From positions 1-64,000 of the forward strand of contig CBFFRP010000281.1 of assembly GCA_965644295.1 (NCBI GenBank): a stretch of 64,000 nt of DNA, in the 5' to 3' direction. This document shows positions 10,363-21,914 of this stretch, in pieces (position 1 is the first letter of the stretch; each line of letters opens with the position of its first letter). The stretch comes from Paraphysomonas bandaiensis (Eukaryota; Chrysophyceae). The notes beneath the pieces are model-generated. The model saw nothing but the letters and a program-made list of their open reading frames with translations, had not been told where the DNA came from and did not search any database. A program made the translations under genes and the position numbers.

Positions 10363-10648
10363 TATGAGATGCACGCAGTGGTAGTCGTTATGTATTGCTG
10401 TGACTACGTTTTTAGTGTGAAGTCACTCTGTGTGTAGTTCATATGACGTCTTCGCTTTCGACTGTTGATGATCATCATGTCGACTAACCGTCCCAGGACC
10501 ACCTCGACCTGAGTCCACTAGGCGCCATACTCCTCTAAAGTATGTCAGTATGGATTTGTAGGAGCCTCTACTATGCTGTACGCTCAAAACAGAAAGGTAT
10601 TACAAAGCCAGTAGCTATCCTTAAGGATATCGTGGAGGACTGCAGTCT

Positions 10649-10758
10649 GTCAGTCAGTCAGTCAGTCAGTCAGTCAGTCAGTCAGTCAGTCAGTCAGTCA
10701 GTCAGTCAGTCAGTCAGTCAGTCAGTCAGTCAGTCAGTCAGTCAGTCAGTCAGTCAGT
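10649..10758. repeat. (GTCA)n tetranucleotide microsatellite
   Basis: About 27 perfect tandem GTCA units, 110 bp, lying roughly 290 bp upstream of the ATG of the repeat-protein gene. It is probably length-variable between individuals. Read in frame it gives only a low-complexity Ser-Val-Ser-Gln string, which I do not regard as coding. Confidence 0.97.
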
Positions 10759-11301
10759 TTGTGTGTGTTGACTGACGAGGAGCAACGGTCCAACGAGTGA
10801 TAGTATACAGCAGTATACATTTCTGTATACAGAGGAACACTATCTGTATGTCGACAGAATATCGGAATATTCATGGATATTTATGTAAAATTGTGAATAT
10901 TCCGTAAAAAAACTTACTTATAAAGATACTCTAGATGTATTATGTACTGCTGTAGGGTGTGTAGACGTACTGCGGTATACTGTCGTAGAGTGCGATGTCA
11001 TCAATCTCGTTCCGTGTCGAGATGCACCTCATTGCAGTGCGGCACCACCTCCATCACGACCTGCATGATATAGTCCATGAATGCAGTCCGCTATGTAATC
11101 ACTTGTGATGATATGACTTCTCCTTTCAGTGTGCGGGGGACCTGTTAGTGACCGATCGATCGCTCTGCATTCATGCTGTGTGCTAAACTGCTGGTTTTAA
11201 TTTTTTTTCAGTTTTGCATACATGCGAAGAACTCAGAGCCTGCTGCTGCTGCTGGTGGTGGTGGAGGAGCGAACCGCTTTCGTGGTGCTATCATCCTGAC
11301 A
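10759..11301. other. Intergenic leader region
   Basis: About 540 bp between the microsatellite and the ATG of the plus-strand gene at 11302. It holds short palindromic TATAC/GTATA clusters near 10803-10840 and a T-rich tract ending in TTTTTTTTCAG at about 11211, which could be the acceptor of a 5' UTR intron. Confidence 0.35.
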
Positions 11302-13039
11302 ATGGCGGGACAAAAGGCTCCTGACTGTAAGGTGTCGAGCGGCCTGTAACGTGAGCTGACTGTTTGTATTAGATTTGGTGTGGTCTTGTCGAAGTATCGG
11401 CGCAGCGAGCGATCTATTTGATATGATAATATTTCACGAAAATAATCGCTTAATATCTCAAATGCCATGCGCCGAAAATGTTCGTAAAATTAATCTTCAG
11501 AGTCATGGTTTGGCAGCTGCCGTTGCTGCCGGTGTTGTCAAAGGCACATCCCATAACCAGGCCACTCGCAAAAATGAAATCCATGAACTTCTTAAAAAAG
11601 TATTTTCTAAGCTTCCATACTTTTTGGCGGAATTCAAGATTGGGGTGTGGGATTGCTCTTGACAATAATCTGTGTTAATATACTCATTAGACAGGCTTGA
11701 TATTTGAGGAGTATCTGACGGAGTACTCACACTGGACATACACTGACCCGTACGTTGTCATATTGTTCTTGAATAGTTGAAATGTTGACTGATATGTGTT
11801 AGGGATATTCTGTGGGGGCGTTTGTCTGACGTCTTTCGTGAATCGGATATGGCCGCATTCGACTTGATTACCATGGGCAAATCCAATGATGCAAGTAGAC
11901 TATTTTTGCGTGGCCAATTCACCCTGCACAGGTAGCCATCCTACTAGTCCTATGTCACTTCATCTAAGACTGTCACTTTTTTGGTAGAAACGGTCCTGAG
12001 TTGAACTCTCTGTGGCGATCCTTGACGTACATGTCGCCCGGGAATGTTGCTCGACGCATGGGAGGTGTTGTCACTGAGCTCAAAGCCGTTGAGACCCTAC
12101 CCCCACCCGCAAAGGCACAGGAGATACTCAATATCAAGCGTAAATACTTTATTAGTGCAGAAGGGGCCTACTCTTCTTTAGTATTCAACACTAGGAAACA
12201 CAATGTGCTGATAACTGGACGCATGCTGTCAGATAAGAATACAAGACCGGTCATGTGGAAGGTAGAATCACTATTACGATCCATTTCATTTACTTTACTT
12301 CAGTATCATTGTGTGTTATATGGAAATATAACGTGAATTGTTTGTTTTACTATAGGCTGGAACTCTCGTGCGGTGTTCTTGTTCACACACCCATAAGTGC
12401 TTGTCTCATACACCCACTTCGTGTGCCTCCCAGCGATCAATGTCTCATTCCCTTCCGCCTATGTCACTTAAAGAGGTATGTACATCGAGAAACAGTTTAC
12501 TGATAATGAATTTATCTCAGCTTACCGTGGGCATATCGAATGATTGTGGTATGAACTGGTTAGCGCCTGAACATAGGTTGTGCGGGATGCGTCCGAAACT
12601 AGACGAAATCCTCAACGAGGCGGTTTATGTAAATGTATGTTCTATTATACTATATTAGCATCTCTTTTACACCCCGTAATAGGGATCCTGGCATTACAAC
12701 GATGAAAGTGTATCACTTAGATATAAGAATCCATCTGGCGCTATGTTTCACTTTAGGTTAGTTCTATTAGACAAGTGTGGAGCTCACCTTTTTAACGCTA
12801 ATGTGCCGTGTATCAGGGTATGGGAAGATGTATTGTCAAACCGTATTACATCCGCTTTATCGTCAATATCTGATGATTGCTTTATGGCGTATCTTTCTTT
12901 GGAGGATAGAATTATGTACTTTCATCCTTGTAATACGACTTCGGTTCGCGACATACCAATATATACCTATAGGGAGTATAAAGTTGCTCAGTATGTCAAA
13001 TGGAAGCAGCAGACTGAATCAAAACATTTAGTGGTTTAG
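11302..13039 (+). CDS. Nine-exon gene, unknown function
   Basis: I assembled this gene from the reading frame at each GT...AG junction. The first introns are 11327-11372, 11645-11690, 11750-11802 and 11932-11987 (46-56 bp); four more follow at about 12261-12355, 12476-12519, 12641-12685 and 12757-12817. Every junction keeps the frame, giving about 430 residues from the ATG at 11302 (MAGQKAPD) to the TAG at 13037-13039. Visible parts are an Ala/Val helix (HGLAAAVAAGVVKG), an aromatic stretch (EEYLTEYSHWTYTD), a basic central region, one Cys/His/Ser-rich exon (CSCSHTHKCLSHTP) and a hydrophilic tail ending SKHLVV. There is no signal peptide or membrane segment. I do not recognise the family. The His/Cys-rich exon might bind metal, but no standard zinc-finger spacing is present. 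Confidence 0.6.
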
Positions 13040-13313
13040 TTATGTAGTTATCGTAGCGTATCTGTTCACGATGTTTCATGCTTGCATTTTTTTTCAATAA
13101 TATCATTGAATGTAGAATATGCCATTGTTTTGAAATTGTTTCTTATTGCACATACCTATTCCTTGCTTTCTCAAATTCGTTCACTGCGAAGAGCTTTGCT
13201 ACAAGGTGTTGGTGCTATAGATTTAATAATTTGCAGTGCTGTGTTATTACCGTGCTCTAAAGTCAGGTGTCGGACCACTGTTGTGCATTGTGCCACAGTG
13301 AATGTCTTATTAT

Positions 13314-14320
13314 GAGCAATAGGCGTTTAAGAGTCAGAACTAATGTAGCATTGCAATTTAACTAGTATTTAACTTTGAGCAGTGAAAGTTTTATTATTAG
13401 TAGTAGGCCATAAGAACCGACACCAGATGAGTAGTTAGATGAAGACTAGTCAAGCTAGATCGACCTCTACCAGTATCTAAATAGCACAAATTCTCATATC
13501 CTACTATTTAACGCTACAGAAGCTGTTTGTGCGTCGCCGCAAGCACCAAAGTGCAACCACTTCCATTCTGTGAGGGAGAAGCTCTCTGCGGAATTTAGTC
13601 CTTGAAATACAGAAAAATCAGTCGGGAGAACGCCCCTTAGGATAGGGCTCCTCAGAGCTTTGTGGAGGAGGACTCTGAATCAGTGAGTCAAGTGTTCTTA
13701 ACCTGAGATACATGGACGAGGGGTATGTTAGGGCTCCTGCTTGTCTTTGAATGGCTTTAGCTGCAAGTTGGGCCTGAGGCAGAGGAGTAGCTGACGGAGT
13801 CGGCATCGTGGCGTCTCTGCTGAGGCGGGGGTGGTGGAAGAGGACGGCGACCGCAGTGGCGCATTAGGCCTCCGCTCTACACGTAGTAAGTGTTGAGTGT
13901 TGCTTGATTTAAATCGTGTATTGCTGCATTTTGGGAGCGACTTTCGCTCTATCACACAAAGCAAGGAAATGTTGATATTATACGTGACATCTGCTGACTT
14001 CAGAATTTTTGAGTCCTCCAGGTGAACAGACCATTCCCGGATGCTTGACTTCAGCAGGCAACCCAACACCCCGGTTACCCTTTGAGGTGAGCCCATTCCC
14101 GGATGCCTGTTTATTCGTCAAGGCCCAAAGACGTCTACACAAGTGACACCTATATTAGTGTACGTTGTACGTTGTACCACACAAGCATGTGGCTATGAAT
14201 GGGCAGAAGAATATCTACTGTCTATATTAGTTTCCCGAAGAAAATTTTCCAGTACTTATCCCGTATCCCCAGAACACCACGTAAAGTTGCGAGTCCGACT
14301 TTGTTGAGGGCCTTTTTAGG
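13314..14320. mobile_element. Diverged copy of the foldback element family
   Basis: Three blocks match the foldback element at 55580-56696 in the same order: the end block (AGCAATAGGCGTTTAAGAGT, 13316 on), the GTGCGTCGCCGCAAGCACCA block near 13531, and from about 14030 the block AGGTGAACAG...CTTGACTTCAGCAGGCA. These are followed by the internal segment GGCCCAAAGACGTCTACACA (about 14122). Between blocks 2 and 3 there are some 400 bp not present in the other copy. The right inverted arm is not visible here, so this copy is truncated or rearranged. Confidence 0.7.
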
Positions 14321-15692
14321 GGTATACAAAATCAAAAACAAGTGTAAATCTGCTTTCCATTCTCTTGAATGGATCAATAGAGAATACACACGAAGCAAAA
14401 TATGTTCAACCTCTACACATTAGTCAAATTTATATACAATTATAATAAGTGGAGCGAGTACTGAATTAAAATTTATAATAAATGCCTCCTACCAAATTTT
14501 GAAAAGTAGGTTTTCAAGTGTTGGGCTCAAAATCAAATATATACATTGATACTTGGTCAATATAACTTCTATTACAACTCTAAGTAATCCAATATAATTT
14601 GCAGGTATAATAATATATTTTTACACTTATCGGTGTAAAAGCGAAACAGGTATAAAATTGACATTAATTTGAAAAATAAATGAACACCCTAGAAGAGTGA
14701 AATCACATACACAATATCATCATGGCATCAGATATTGCTTTGGAGTTTGCAGTGGAGTAAGAAAGTAGCCTCTGAACATTGTTGGTATGGAAGCTGATGG
14801 GAAAGTTCACACCCACTGTGACAAAGATGGCCACCCACAACAACGTCTGTATGCAGATCAAGAAGAACAAAGCCAAGAAATACCTTGAGGTATACGTACT
14901 TGGTCAAATATCTACTTTTAAGTGTAATTTTCGAGAACTATTACGTTTTAGGTAGCGTTAATGCCGACTCTTTGACGTCGCAGGCGTGTGAATTTACAAC
15001 TTGATGGCGGTGAAATTCAAGCCGCAATGCACTGCTTAAGAATAACTCTGTCAAGTCACTGGAACTGGACCGTTGCTCTAGTTGCAACTTTGATGGCGTG
15101 AGAGTGAGACTTGTCATTTATGCTTGACGATGTTTTCCCACTTAGCACATCTCTACCAACCACCTGCATACCATCACAGTTAACCCTGATATGGGTAAAG
15201 TAGAGCACTATACGCGTGAACACTATGGCGACATGTTGAGGGTGTCTACTGGACATATGGACGCTATAACTGACAGAAGTGCCTGCAGTGACACCCATAT
15301 CTAGATGTGACATACAGACGACAGGCAGACAGGCAGAGCCGCTTCACTAGCTAGAGAAGATACACAGACGACGAGGCGCACTGTCAAGATCTCGTAGTGC
15401 ATAGACGGTATTCCGTGGTATTATATGGATAGAAAATTTCATGTCCACAAAAATTGGAGGATTGATGCTGGTGCTGGTGATGTATATGTGTACAGAAGCT
15501 CGCATAGGATATATACGCAGCAGTCATACAGTTGCTTACCACTGTATAAACTCATACGATGCTACATAGCCAGCTCCTGTATGCATGATACGCATACGAG
15601 TGTGATACATTGCTAACACTGGCAGTACTGGAGTGCAACACAGCATACCGCATCCTTTCAGACGGCATAAATCGGATAGATATAGTGAGAGT
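14321..15692. other. Intergenic, possible decayed coding fragment at 14720-14890
   Basis: Mostly AT-rich. From ATG at about 14722 a stretch reads as protein-like (MASDIALEFAVE, stop, later GKFTPTVTKMATHNN and KKNKAKKYLE) and ends at a good GT donor. It has an in-frame stop and no recognisable family, so I do not call a gene. The last 300 bp should contain the dehydratase promoter. Confidence 0.3.
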
Positions 15693-17046
15693 ATGTCCAC
15701 GCTATTTGACCAGGGAAACCTTTATGACGAGGAGGGCTCCTTTAAGCCCAAGAACATTATGATCACTGGCGGAGCAGGCTTCATGTGAGAAACTTATAGT
15801 GCTTGTTTTATTCGTTATCTGAAGGCGTTACAGAGCTTCTCATGTGGTCATCTTGCTAGCGAAGAAGTATCCTCAGTGCAAAATTGTTAACTTTGATAGA
15901 TTGGATTGTAAGTGTGTGATGCGCTGCGACTGTGATGTGATAATATTCATTCCATAGACTGCTCCTGTATCGAAAATCTCGATGGCGTCAAAGATTTGCC
16001 GAATTACAAATTTATTTGTGGAAATATTTGCAGTTCTGACCTTGTCAACTATGTTCTTGAGGCAGAAGAAATCGATACCATTATGCATTTTGCCGCTCAG
16101 ACTCACGTTGATAACTCTTTTGGAAACTCTTTTCAGTTCACACAGAACAACATCATGGGTACTCACGTGTTGTTAGAGTCTGCCAAGATCGCTGGGATTA
16201 CTAGATTTATTCATGTAAGCACTGATGAGGTCTACGGGGAACAAGAACTGGGACAGGATGCCATGGACGAAGAACAGGTGTGTTGTGCAGTTTCCAACCA
16301 TTTGGAAATTCTCAATTGGAGGATATTATTGAATCTATTTTATTGTATTCCTGTTGACTTACCGTCTGATATGTTATAGGTTCTTGAGCCCACGAACCCG
16401 TACGCTGCGACCAAGGCCGGTGCCGAATTCTTGGCCAAGTCGTACCACCGCTCCTTTGGTATGCCGATTATCATTACTAGAGGAAACAACGTCTACGGCC
16501 CACACCAATATCCGGAGAAGCTCATTCCAAAGTTTATCAACCAGCTTCTACGCGGAAATAAGGTAACTCTCCACGGAACAGGGCAAAATACTAGGAATTT
16601 CCTGTACGTGGAGGACGTAGCCCGCGCGTTCGAGATCATTCTCTTTAAGGGACAGGTTGGGAATATCTATAACATTGGTGGATCAAATGAGCTCAAGAAT
16701 ATCGATGTTGCCCGCGACCTGATTCGTATTATGGGTTATGCTAATCCTGACGAAATGATGCAATTCGTGGCGGACCGCGCTTTTAACGACTTGCGGTACC
16801 ACATTAACTCGAGCAGGTTATTTGAGCTCGGCTGGCGGGAGCGTATGTCCTGGAAGGAGGGCCTTGAGGAGACCGTGAAGTGGTACCAGAGTCACTCAAG
16901 CAGGTGTGTCAAATGCATTGACATGTTTATTTATCGTGTGTGAGGTGACCTTGACAATGCTCATAATACTGCATAGGTACGGTAACATCGATAATGCTCT
17001 CGTCGCCCATCCTCGTGAGGGACTCAACAAAGGACTGCATCTGTAG
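15693..17046 (+). CDS. UDP-glucose 4,6-dehydratase (RHM N-terminal domain type)
   Basis: Extended short-chain dehydrogenase that removes water from an NDP-glucose to give the 4-keto-6-deoxy sugar, the first step towards rhamnose and related deoxysugars; expected in the cytosol. Five exons with introns at 15785-15833, 15908-15957, 16278-16379 and 16914-16976 give about 360 residues. The NAD-binding glycine motif ITGGAGFIASH is near residue 25, HFAAQTHVDNSFGNS near 100, the catalytic STDEVYGE near 145 and YAATK with the catalytic Tyr and Lys near 167. RGNNVYGPHQYPEKLIPKFI follows. Details such as GFIASH, LDYCS and AQTHVDNSFGNS match plant RHM/UGD better than animal TGDS. The C-terminal reductase/epimerase half of plant RHM is absent, so a separate enzyme would have to finish the pathway. 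Confidence 0.92.
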
Positions 17047-17345
17047 AGTGTAGAAGAGGCACTGATTAGAATTGCCATGTGCTGCAAACTATTCTGTTTT
17101 ACAATATGTGCTGGTTAGGTGATAAGGTTACATTCTTATTCAGTGACATCATTGATAACTAAACATGTTGCATTATAAATATGACGCACTGTTTTCTTCT
17201 TATCTATGATGGGAGTCATTAGTTTGTTGATATGGGTCCTACGATACTTAAATAATGCCGTAGAGAAGTGCATAATCTTAGTAGTAGTAACACAGATAAT
17301 ATAGTCATTAGAATGTACCTCTCTGAAGAGAAAAATATGGGATCT

Positions 17346-17452
17346 ACTATTCAACCTTGTCAAATTTGTTGAATTACCTAGTCACACCAAATTTGTAGTA
17401 TACACCTAGTCATTTAGTCAGTTTATAATGACTGGGTTGACTAGGTGTTTAG
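17346..17452. repeat. GACTAGG-type MITE, copy C
   Basis: Starts TATTCAACCTTGTCAAATTT, followed by GTTGAATTACCTAGTCACAC, and ends GGGTTGACTAGGTGTTT. This is a diverged short version of the element at 26533-27095 with the same inverted end motif. Confidence 0.55.
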
Positions 17453-17760
17453 AGGTATTCACACAGCCAAAAATAATAATTTCCACTCAAACATGGGAGC
17501 ATACTCTAGCCATCAATTAATGAAGATGCAAACATTGTACACATACAATACATCACATTTCATCTTCTCAATCAAACGAGAATTGGTGAAGTTCGACAGC
17601 TTCCTTCATTTCATGGGCATCGAATACAACAATCATAGGGTAGCGAAGGATGTCATCAAACGAATTAGTGTTTCGACGTATAAACATACAAGATGCAAGA
17701 TAGTCCTACATACTACATAGTACGTTTTAATTTGGCCATTGTGAGGCGACTACAGGAGTC

Positions 17761-17964
17761 TGAGCGTCCGTTAAGCCGTTAAGCCATTAAGTCCGTAAGT
17801 ACGGATAGCCCTATATCTGTCCTTAATATTTAGTATTCATATCTTCTGATCTGGTAATAACTACTATCTACGTCTCACCTCTCTCCTCTTCTATATATAA
17901 CCACCTATACTACTTCATCCGTATCCTTGTACAGTAATAGCTTCATAGCTTTATAAATCACCCA
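17761..17964 (-). mobile_element. Solo LTR, same family as 1947-2123
   Basis: On the minus strand it starts TGGGTGATTTA and ends GGACGCTCA, the same TG...CA termini as the LTR at the left edge, and shares the internal block AGATCAGAAGATA. It has no internal retroelement sequence next to it. Flanking pentamers (gagtc and ttttc) do not match, so no target-site duplication is evident. Confidence 0.65.
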
Positions 17965-18633
17965 TTTTCAAAATAACTAAGAAACTCTGGTTGTTGACCT
18001 CCATATGTTTTTATCGAGTACTATGCTTGAAGGATTTTTTTTGCAAGTTTTTTTTTCAATCTAGCCCTGATACTTAGTAACAACTTAGTAACACTATATA
18101 GTGTAAAGTGTAATATATACTATTGTTTGTTTTTTGTTATATATCTTCTTCTCATTGTAACTGTTCTGTTTGCTCAGTTCTCCTTTTGAAAAGGACCTTT
18201 TCTACATGTTAAAAGATAAAACACCTGAATTAAAAGTCCTTTTCCATTGTCACCTGTATCAAACACCCTTTTATATCACGTTCGCACACTGTGTTTATTG
18301 TCTATACATTAGAGATTAGAGCTACAAAAGTAGAATTGAGTATTGATTAGTAGAGTAGATTTAGAAGCAAACTCACAAGCTGTACGTAAATGGAAACAAT
18401 AGAAACACATTACCCTACCACATGGAGTTGGAACAGTATTTTTATGAGTTAACTGACTCCAGCTTATACTTTGTAAGAAAAATAACGCTAATTCCTTAAG
18501 TAGCTGCTAAACACGTATGCCATAAGTTGACGAAGTTTTAGTTATTACACTACTAATTCACAACATAATTAAGTGCAGAACCAACTACCACAACGGATTG
18601 CAGATTCAATTTCTCATTGAGGGCGTCTTAGTC
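17965..18633. other. Intergenic, 3' side of ATP synthase alpha
   Basis: AT-rich sequence with poly-T runs (18037-18058, 18127-18138). It should contain the ATP synthase alpha 3' UTR. Nothing else is recognised. Confidence 0.4.
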
Positions 18634-20398
18634 CTACTGGTTGATATAAGATGTCGTAAAATCCTCTGCAAGCTTCATCATGTTCTCCTCAATCTCCTTG
18701 GTAATAGTGTAATTAGATTTGACAATAGCATCGATAACATCGCTCTTGTGAGATGCTTTGATGAAGTCCAACCAAGAGGCAGCGAATGAAGAAACCTTGG
18801 AAACTTCCACGCGATCAGCGAATCCACGGACACCAATGAAGAGGGTAACAACAATTTCCTCCATCTCCATAGGGACGTACTGTCCCTGCTTGAGGAGCTC
18901 GTACAGACGGACACCACGGTTGAGCTGCTTCTGGGTAGCAGGGTCAAGATCAGAACCGAACTTGGCGAAGGCAGCAACTTCTCTGTACTGGGCTAGCTCA
19001 AGCTTCATGGTACCTGCCACCTGCTTCATGGCCTTGACCTGGGCAGCAGATCCGACACGAGACACAGAGAGACCGACAGAAATAGCAGGACGCTGGCCCT
19101 GGTAGAAAAGCTCAGACTCTAAGAAGATCTGACCGTCCGTGATGGAAATTACATTGGTGGGGATATAAGCGGACACATCACCAGCCTGAGTCTCAATAAT
19201 GGGGAGGGCAGTGAGAGAACCAGCACCGAAGGCATCGCCCATCTTGGCAGCACGCTCAAGGAGACGGGAGTGGAGGTAGAAAACATCTCCAGGGTAGGCC
19301 TCACGTCCTGGAGGACGACGGAGGAGAAGAGACATCTGACGGTAGGCAACAGCCTGCTTGGAGAGATCGTCATAAAAGATCACAGCGTGCTTTCCGTTGT
19401 CACGGAAGTACTCGCCCATGGCACACCCAGTGTAGGGGGCAAGAAACTGAAGAGGAGCTGAGTCGGAAGCAGTAGCAGCAACAATAACACTGTGTCCCAT
19501 GGCTTCAGATTCCTCAAGGGTACCAACAAGCTGAGCGATGGTGGAGCGCTTCTGGCCAACACCAACGTAGATACACATAAGGCGATCCTCCTCAGACTTG
19601 GTCTTCTGGTTGATGATAGTATCAATGGCAACAGCTGTCTTACCAGTCTGACGATCACCAATAATCAACTCACGCTGTCCTCTTCCAATAGGAATAAGGG
19701 CGTCAACTGCTTTCAGCCCGGTGGGCATGGGCTGATGAACAGACTTTCGTGGAATGATACCAGGGGCCTTCACCTCAGCACGAGAGCGAAGCTTGGAGTT
19801 GATGGCACCCTTGCCGTCGATTGGCTCACCCAAACCATCAACAACACGACCAAGGAGCTCAGGTCCAACAGGGACATCGACAATAGCTCCAGTACGCTTG
19901 ACAGTGTCACCCTCAAGGATGGATCGATCGTCACCGAAGATGACAACACCAACATTGGAGTCCTCAAGATTGAGGGCCATTCCTCTGAGGCCAGAGGAGA
20001 AGACAACCATCTCTCCTGCCTGTACCTTGTTCAATCCATATACACGAGCAATACCGTCTCCAACAGACACTACTTTTCCAACTTCGTCAAAAGTGGTGGC
20101 AGACTGCATTGAGAGACAGTTAAAACCACACAGAGATAACTGTTGAAGAGCACCTTAGCAAACTCCTCTGACTTCTGAGAAATTCTCTGTTCAAGATAAT
20201 TCGACAACTCTACAACTGCACCGGAAACATTGGCGAAGTGGCGGCTCTGCATAAGAGAAGGTGTCGCCTACAAGTAAAACCAACGCATGCATCACTCCCA
20301 AGCCAAACAGACTTCCACAATGCACATACCTTCTTCACTGAAGTTCTAGAGAGCCCGAAGGCTTGTTTGCGCAATCCTGACCTCGCTATGGCTGCCAT
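18634..20398 (-). CDS. ATP1: Mitochondrial F1 ATP synthase subunit alpha
   Basis: Nucleotide-binding, non-catalytic alpha subunit of F1, on the matrix side of the inner membrane. Three exons: 20330-20398 (23 codons), 20154-20267 (38 codons) and 18634-20103 (489 codons), with introns 20268-20329 and 20104-20153; total 550 residues, normal for the family. The first 23 residues ([20 protein letters not shown]) are basic and hydroxylated, a mitochondrial presequence. Exon 2 supplies the conserved LSNYLEQRI helix. Key motifs in exon 3 are [26 protein letters not shown], the P-loop [14 protein letters not shown], the Walker B region [40 protein letters not shown] and the arginine-finger segment [16 protein letters not shown]. 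The second intron starts GTGC rather than the usual GTA/GTG-A, but the splice restores the frame exactly. Codon use is GC-richer than its neighbours, as expected for a highly expressed gene. Confidence 0.97.
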
Positions 20399-20889
20399 AC
20401 TCACGTACTTATGTTGCAGATATATATGCTATATAAGTAGCACTGACAGAGTGGTACATGGAAGTGATGATGTTGCTTTGCAACAACAAATCAGCCTCCA
20501 TGAAAATCGTATCTTCAAACGGCATCTGCAGTGGCACTGAAAAATATTCTGTTCTACTACATTCTACATGGTTTGCAGTTGAATACACTGTATTCTACAC
20601 AACGAACAGATCATATCGTTGCACTGATGGACTGTTGCATAAGGGGTCCTCCATCAGAATTGAGAAATTGGAAAGCATAATGTCGTGGTTGTTAATCTCT
20701 TGAATTGCAGTGACATATACGATGTTGAACTTTAGAAAGTGGAGGGACGAGAAGCACAGTCTGAGTATGAATGTGTTGGAGAAGGCTTTGCTGTCCATAA
20801 ACCAAATGACAACATGACTGCATTTACTGCACGCCATTCTGACAAGGCTACACGTCTTGTGCGAATCAAATAATCAAGGGAGTCAAACA
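20399..20889. other. Intergenic, ATP1 promoter side and decayed transposon sequence
   Basis: Contains the upstream region of the ATP synthase alpha gene. From about 20700 there is possibly eroded hAT transposon sequence leading into the relic at 20890. No intact frame. Confidence 0.35.
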
Positions 20890-21231
20890 TATGGATTTTT
20901 CTTTGCCAGAATTTGTTCTGGTATATAATGCAGAAAGTATCCTGCTGGAAGGAACTTCTTTCGGCGACTTCAAGAAAGCTAGACTTATTACCTATATGTC
21001 CAACTACCGCAGCTTGCTTCATTTCGAAGTACAATCTAATATTGTTGAGAGGCTCTTTAGTCCTGCAAAATTGATTATGACACTTGAACGTCGAAACATG
21101 AAATAATATCATCTAGAATTGTTGCTATAACTACGAGCCAATGACATGTTGTGGAATACTACTACCCTCCAAGACGCCGTGCAAGATGATCCTGATGTGC
21201 CAGTGGAGAGCGAGAAGTATGATGATGTGTA
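20890..21231 (+). pseudogene. hAT-family transposase C-terminal relic
   Basis: The plus frame reads SNIVERLFSPAKLIMTLERR, close to the hAT dimerisation signature (S-N-x-x-E-R-x-F-S-x-A-x-x-x-x-x-x-R-R). After an in-frame TAA it continues YHLELLL, another TAA, then LRANDMLWNTTTLQDAV, which is the usual order of the hAT C-terminus. The frame then closes at 21229-21231. Two internal stops show that it is dead. Upstream (20700-20890) there are more fragments in shifting frames, but I cannot align them with certainty. No terminal inverted repeats were identified. Confidence 0.6.
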
Positions 21232-21914
21232 ATTATGATTCGTAGTCTGTTATTAAAAAGGGGATCACACTATCTATGGCCAATATAATTACTGGGAACT
21301 GGGTACCCATTATATGGACAGAAATGGTTACCAGGTCCTGGCTAAAATCCCCCGAGAAGTATCAATAGATAACTATGTTGTGCTGCTCTTCCGCAATATA
21401 TCCAGAGTATTTCTTTCCATTATGTTTAACGTTTAGTAATGAAATTATCAAGAGACACTCACTCCAAACTTCAAGCACGATGCTCAGAATATTTTGACTA
21501 CGGAACACGAAACATACAGGCCATAGCATACATAATAGCTGTAATCCAAGCCAGTTGTAAATCTAGGTCATTAGTATTGAAAAGGGAATTTAGGTGTTGC
21601 TGGAGAAGTAACTTTATGTTGGAAAATAGCTATCAATACGTCAATACACAAGGGCTATCTCACTACACCAAGAACGTCTGTTGGTAAGAAACTGTAATTT
21701 CACAGCAAATTCCTTTTGCCTTGCTGCGGCTACGTGGAACCATGATTATATCTACTGTCAGATTGTACAGGGACCACGCCCTATAACGTAAAAATACACC
21801 CACTCTAACGTGAAAGAAGCTCCTGTAACAATGAAATCTTAAAGTGCTTTATTCATATTAACTACAGCATTGCCATTATCATATTGCTAGTATATAAAGA
21901 ACTCTGTATAATAG
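21232..21914. other. Intergenic, nothing recognised
   Basis: Short frames only, such as 21439-21687, without family resemblance. The right end should hold the 3' UTR of the TMEM208 gene. Confidence 0.4.

Noticed and set aside
10542-10775. Plus-strand ORF with a Ser-Val-Ser-Gln repeat
   Set aside because: It is only the translation of the (GTCA)n microsatellite, with no conserved flanks.
14722-14890. Possible small gene with a Lys-rich end
   Set aside because: In-frame stop and no recognisable family; kept only as a note in the intergenic entry.
19492-20146. Plus-strand frames opposite ATP1
   Set aside because: Antisense shadows of a strongly conserved GC-richer coding region.
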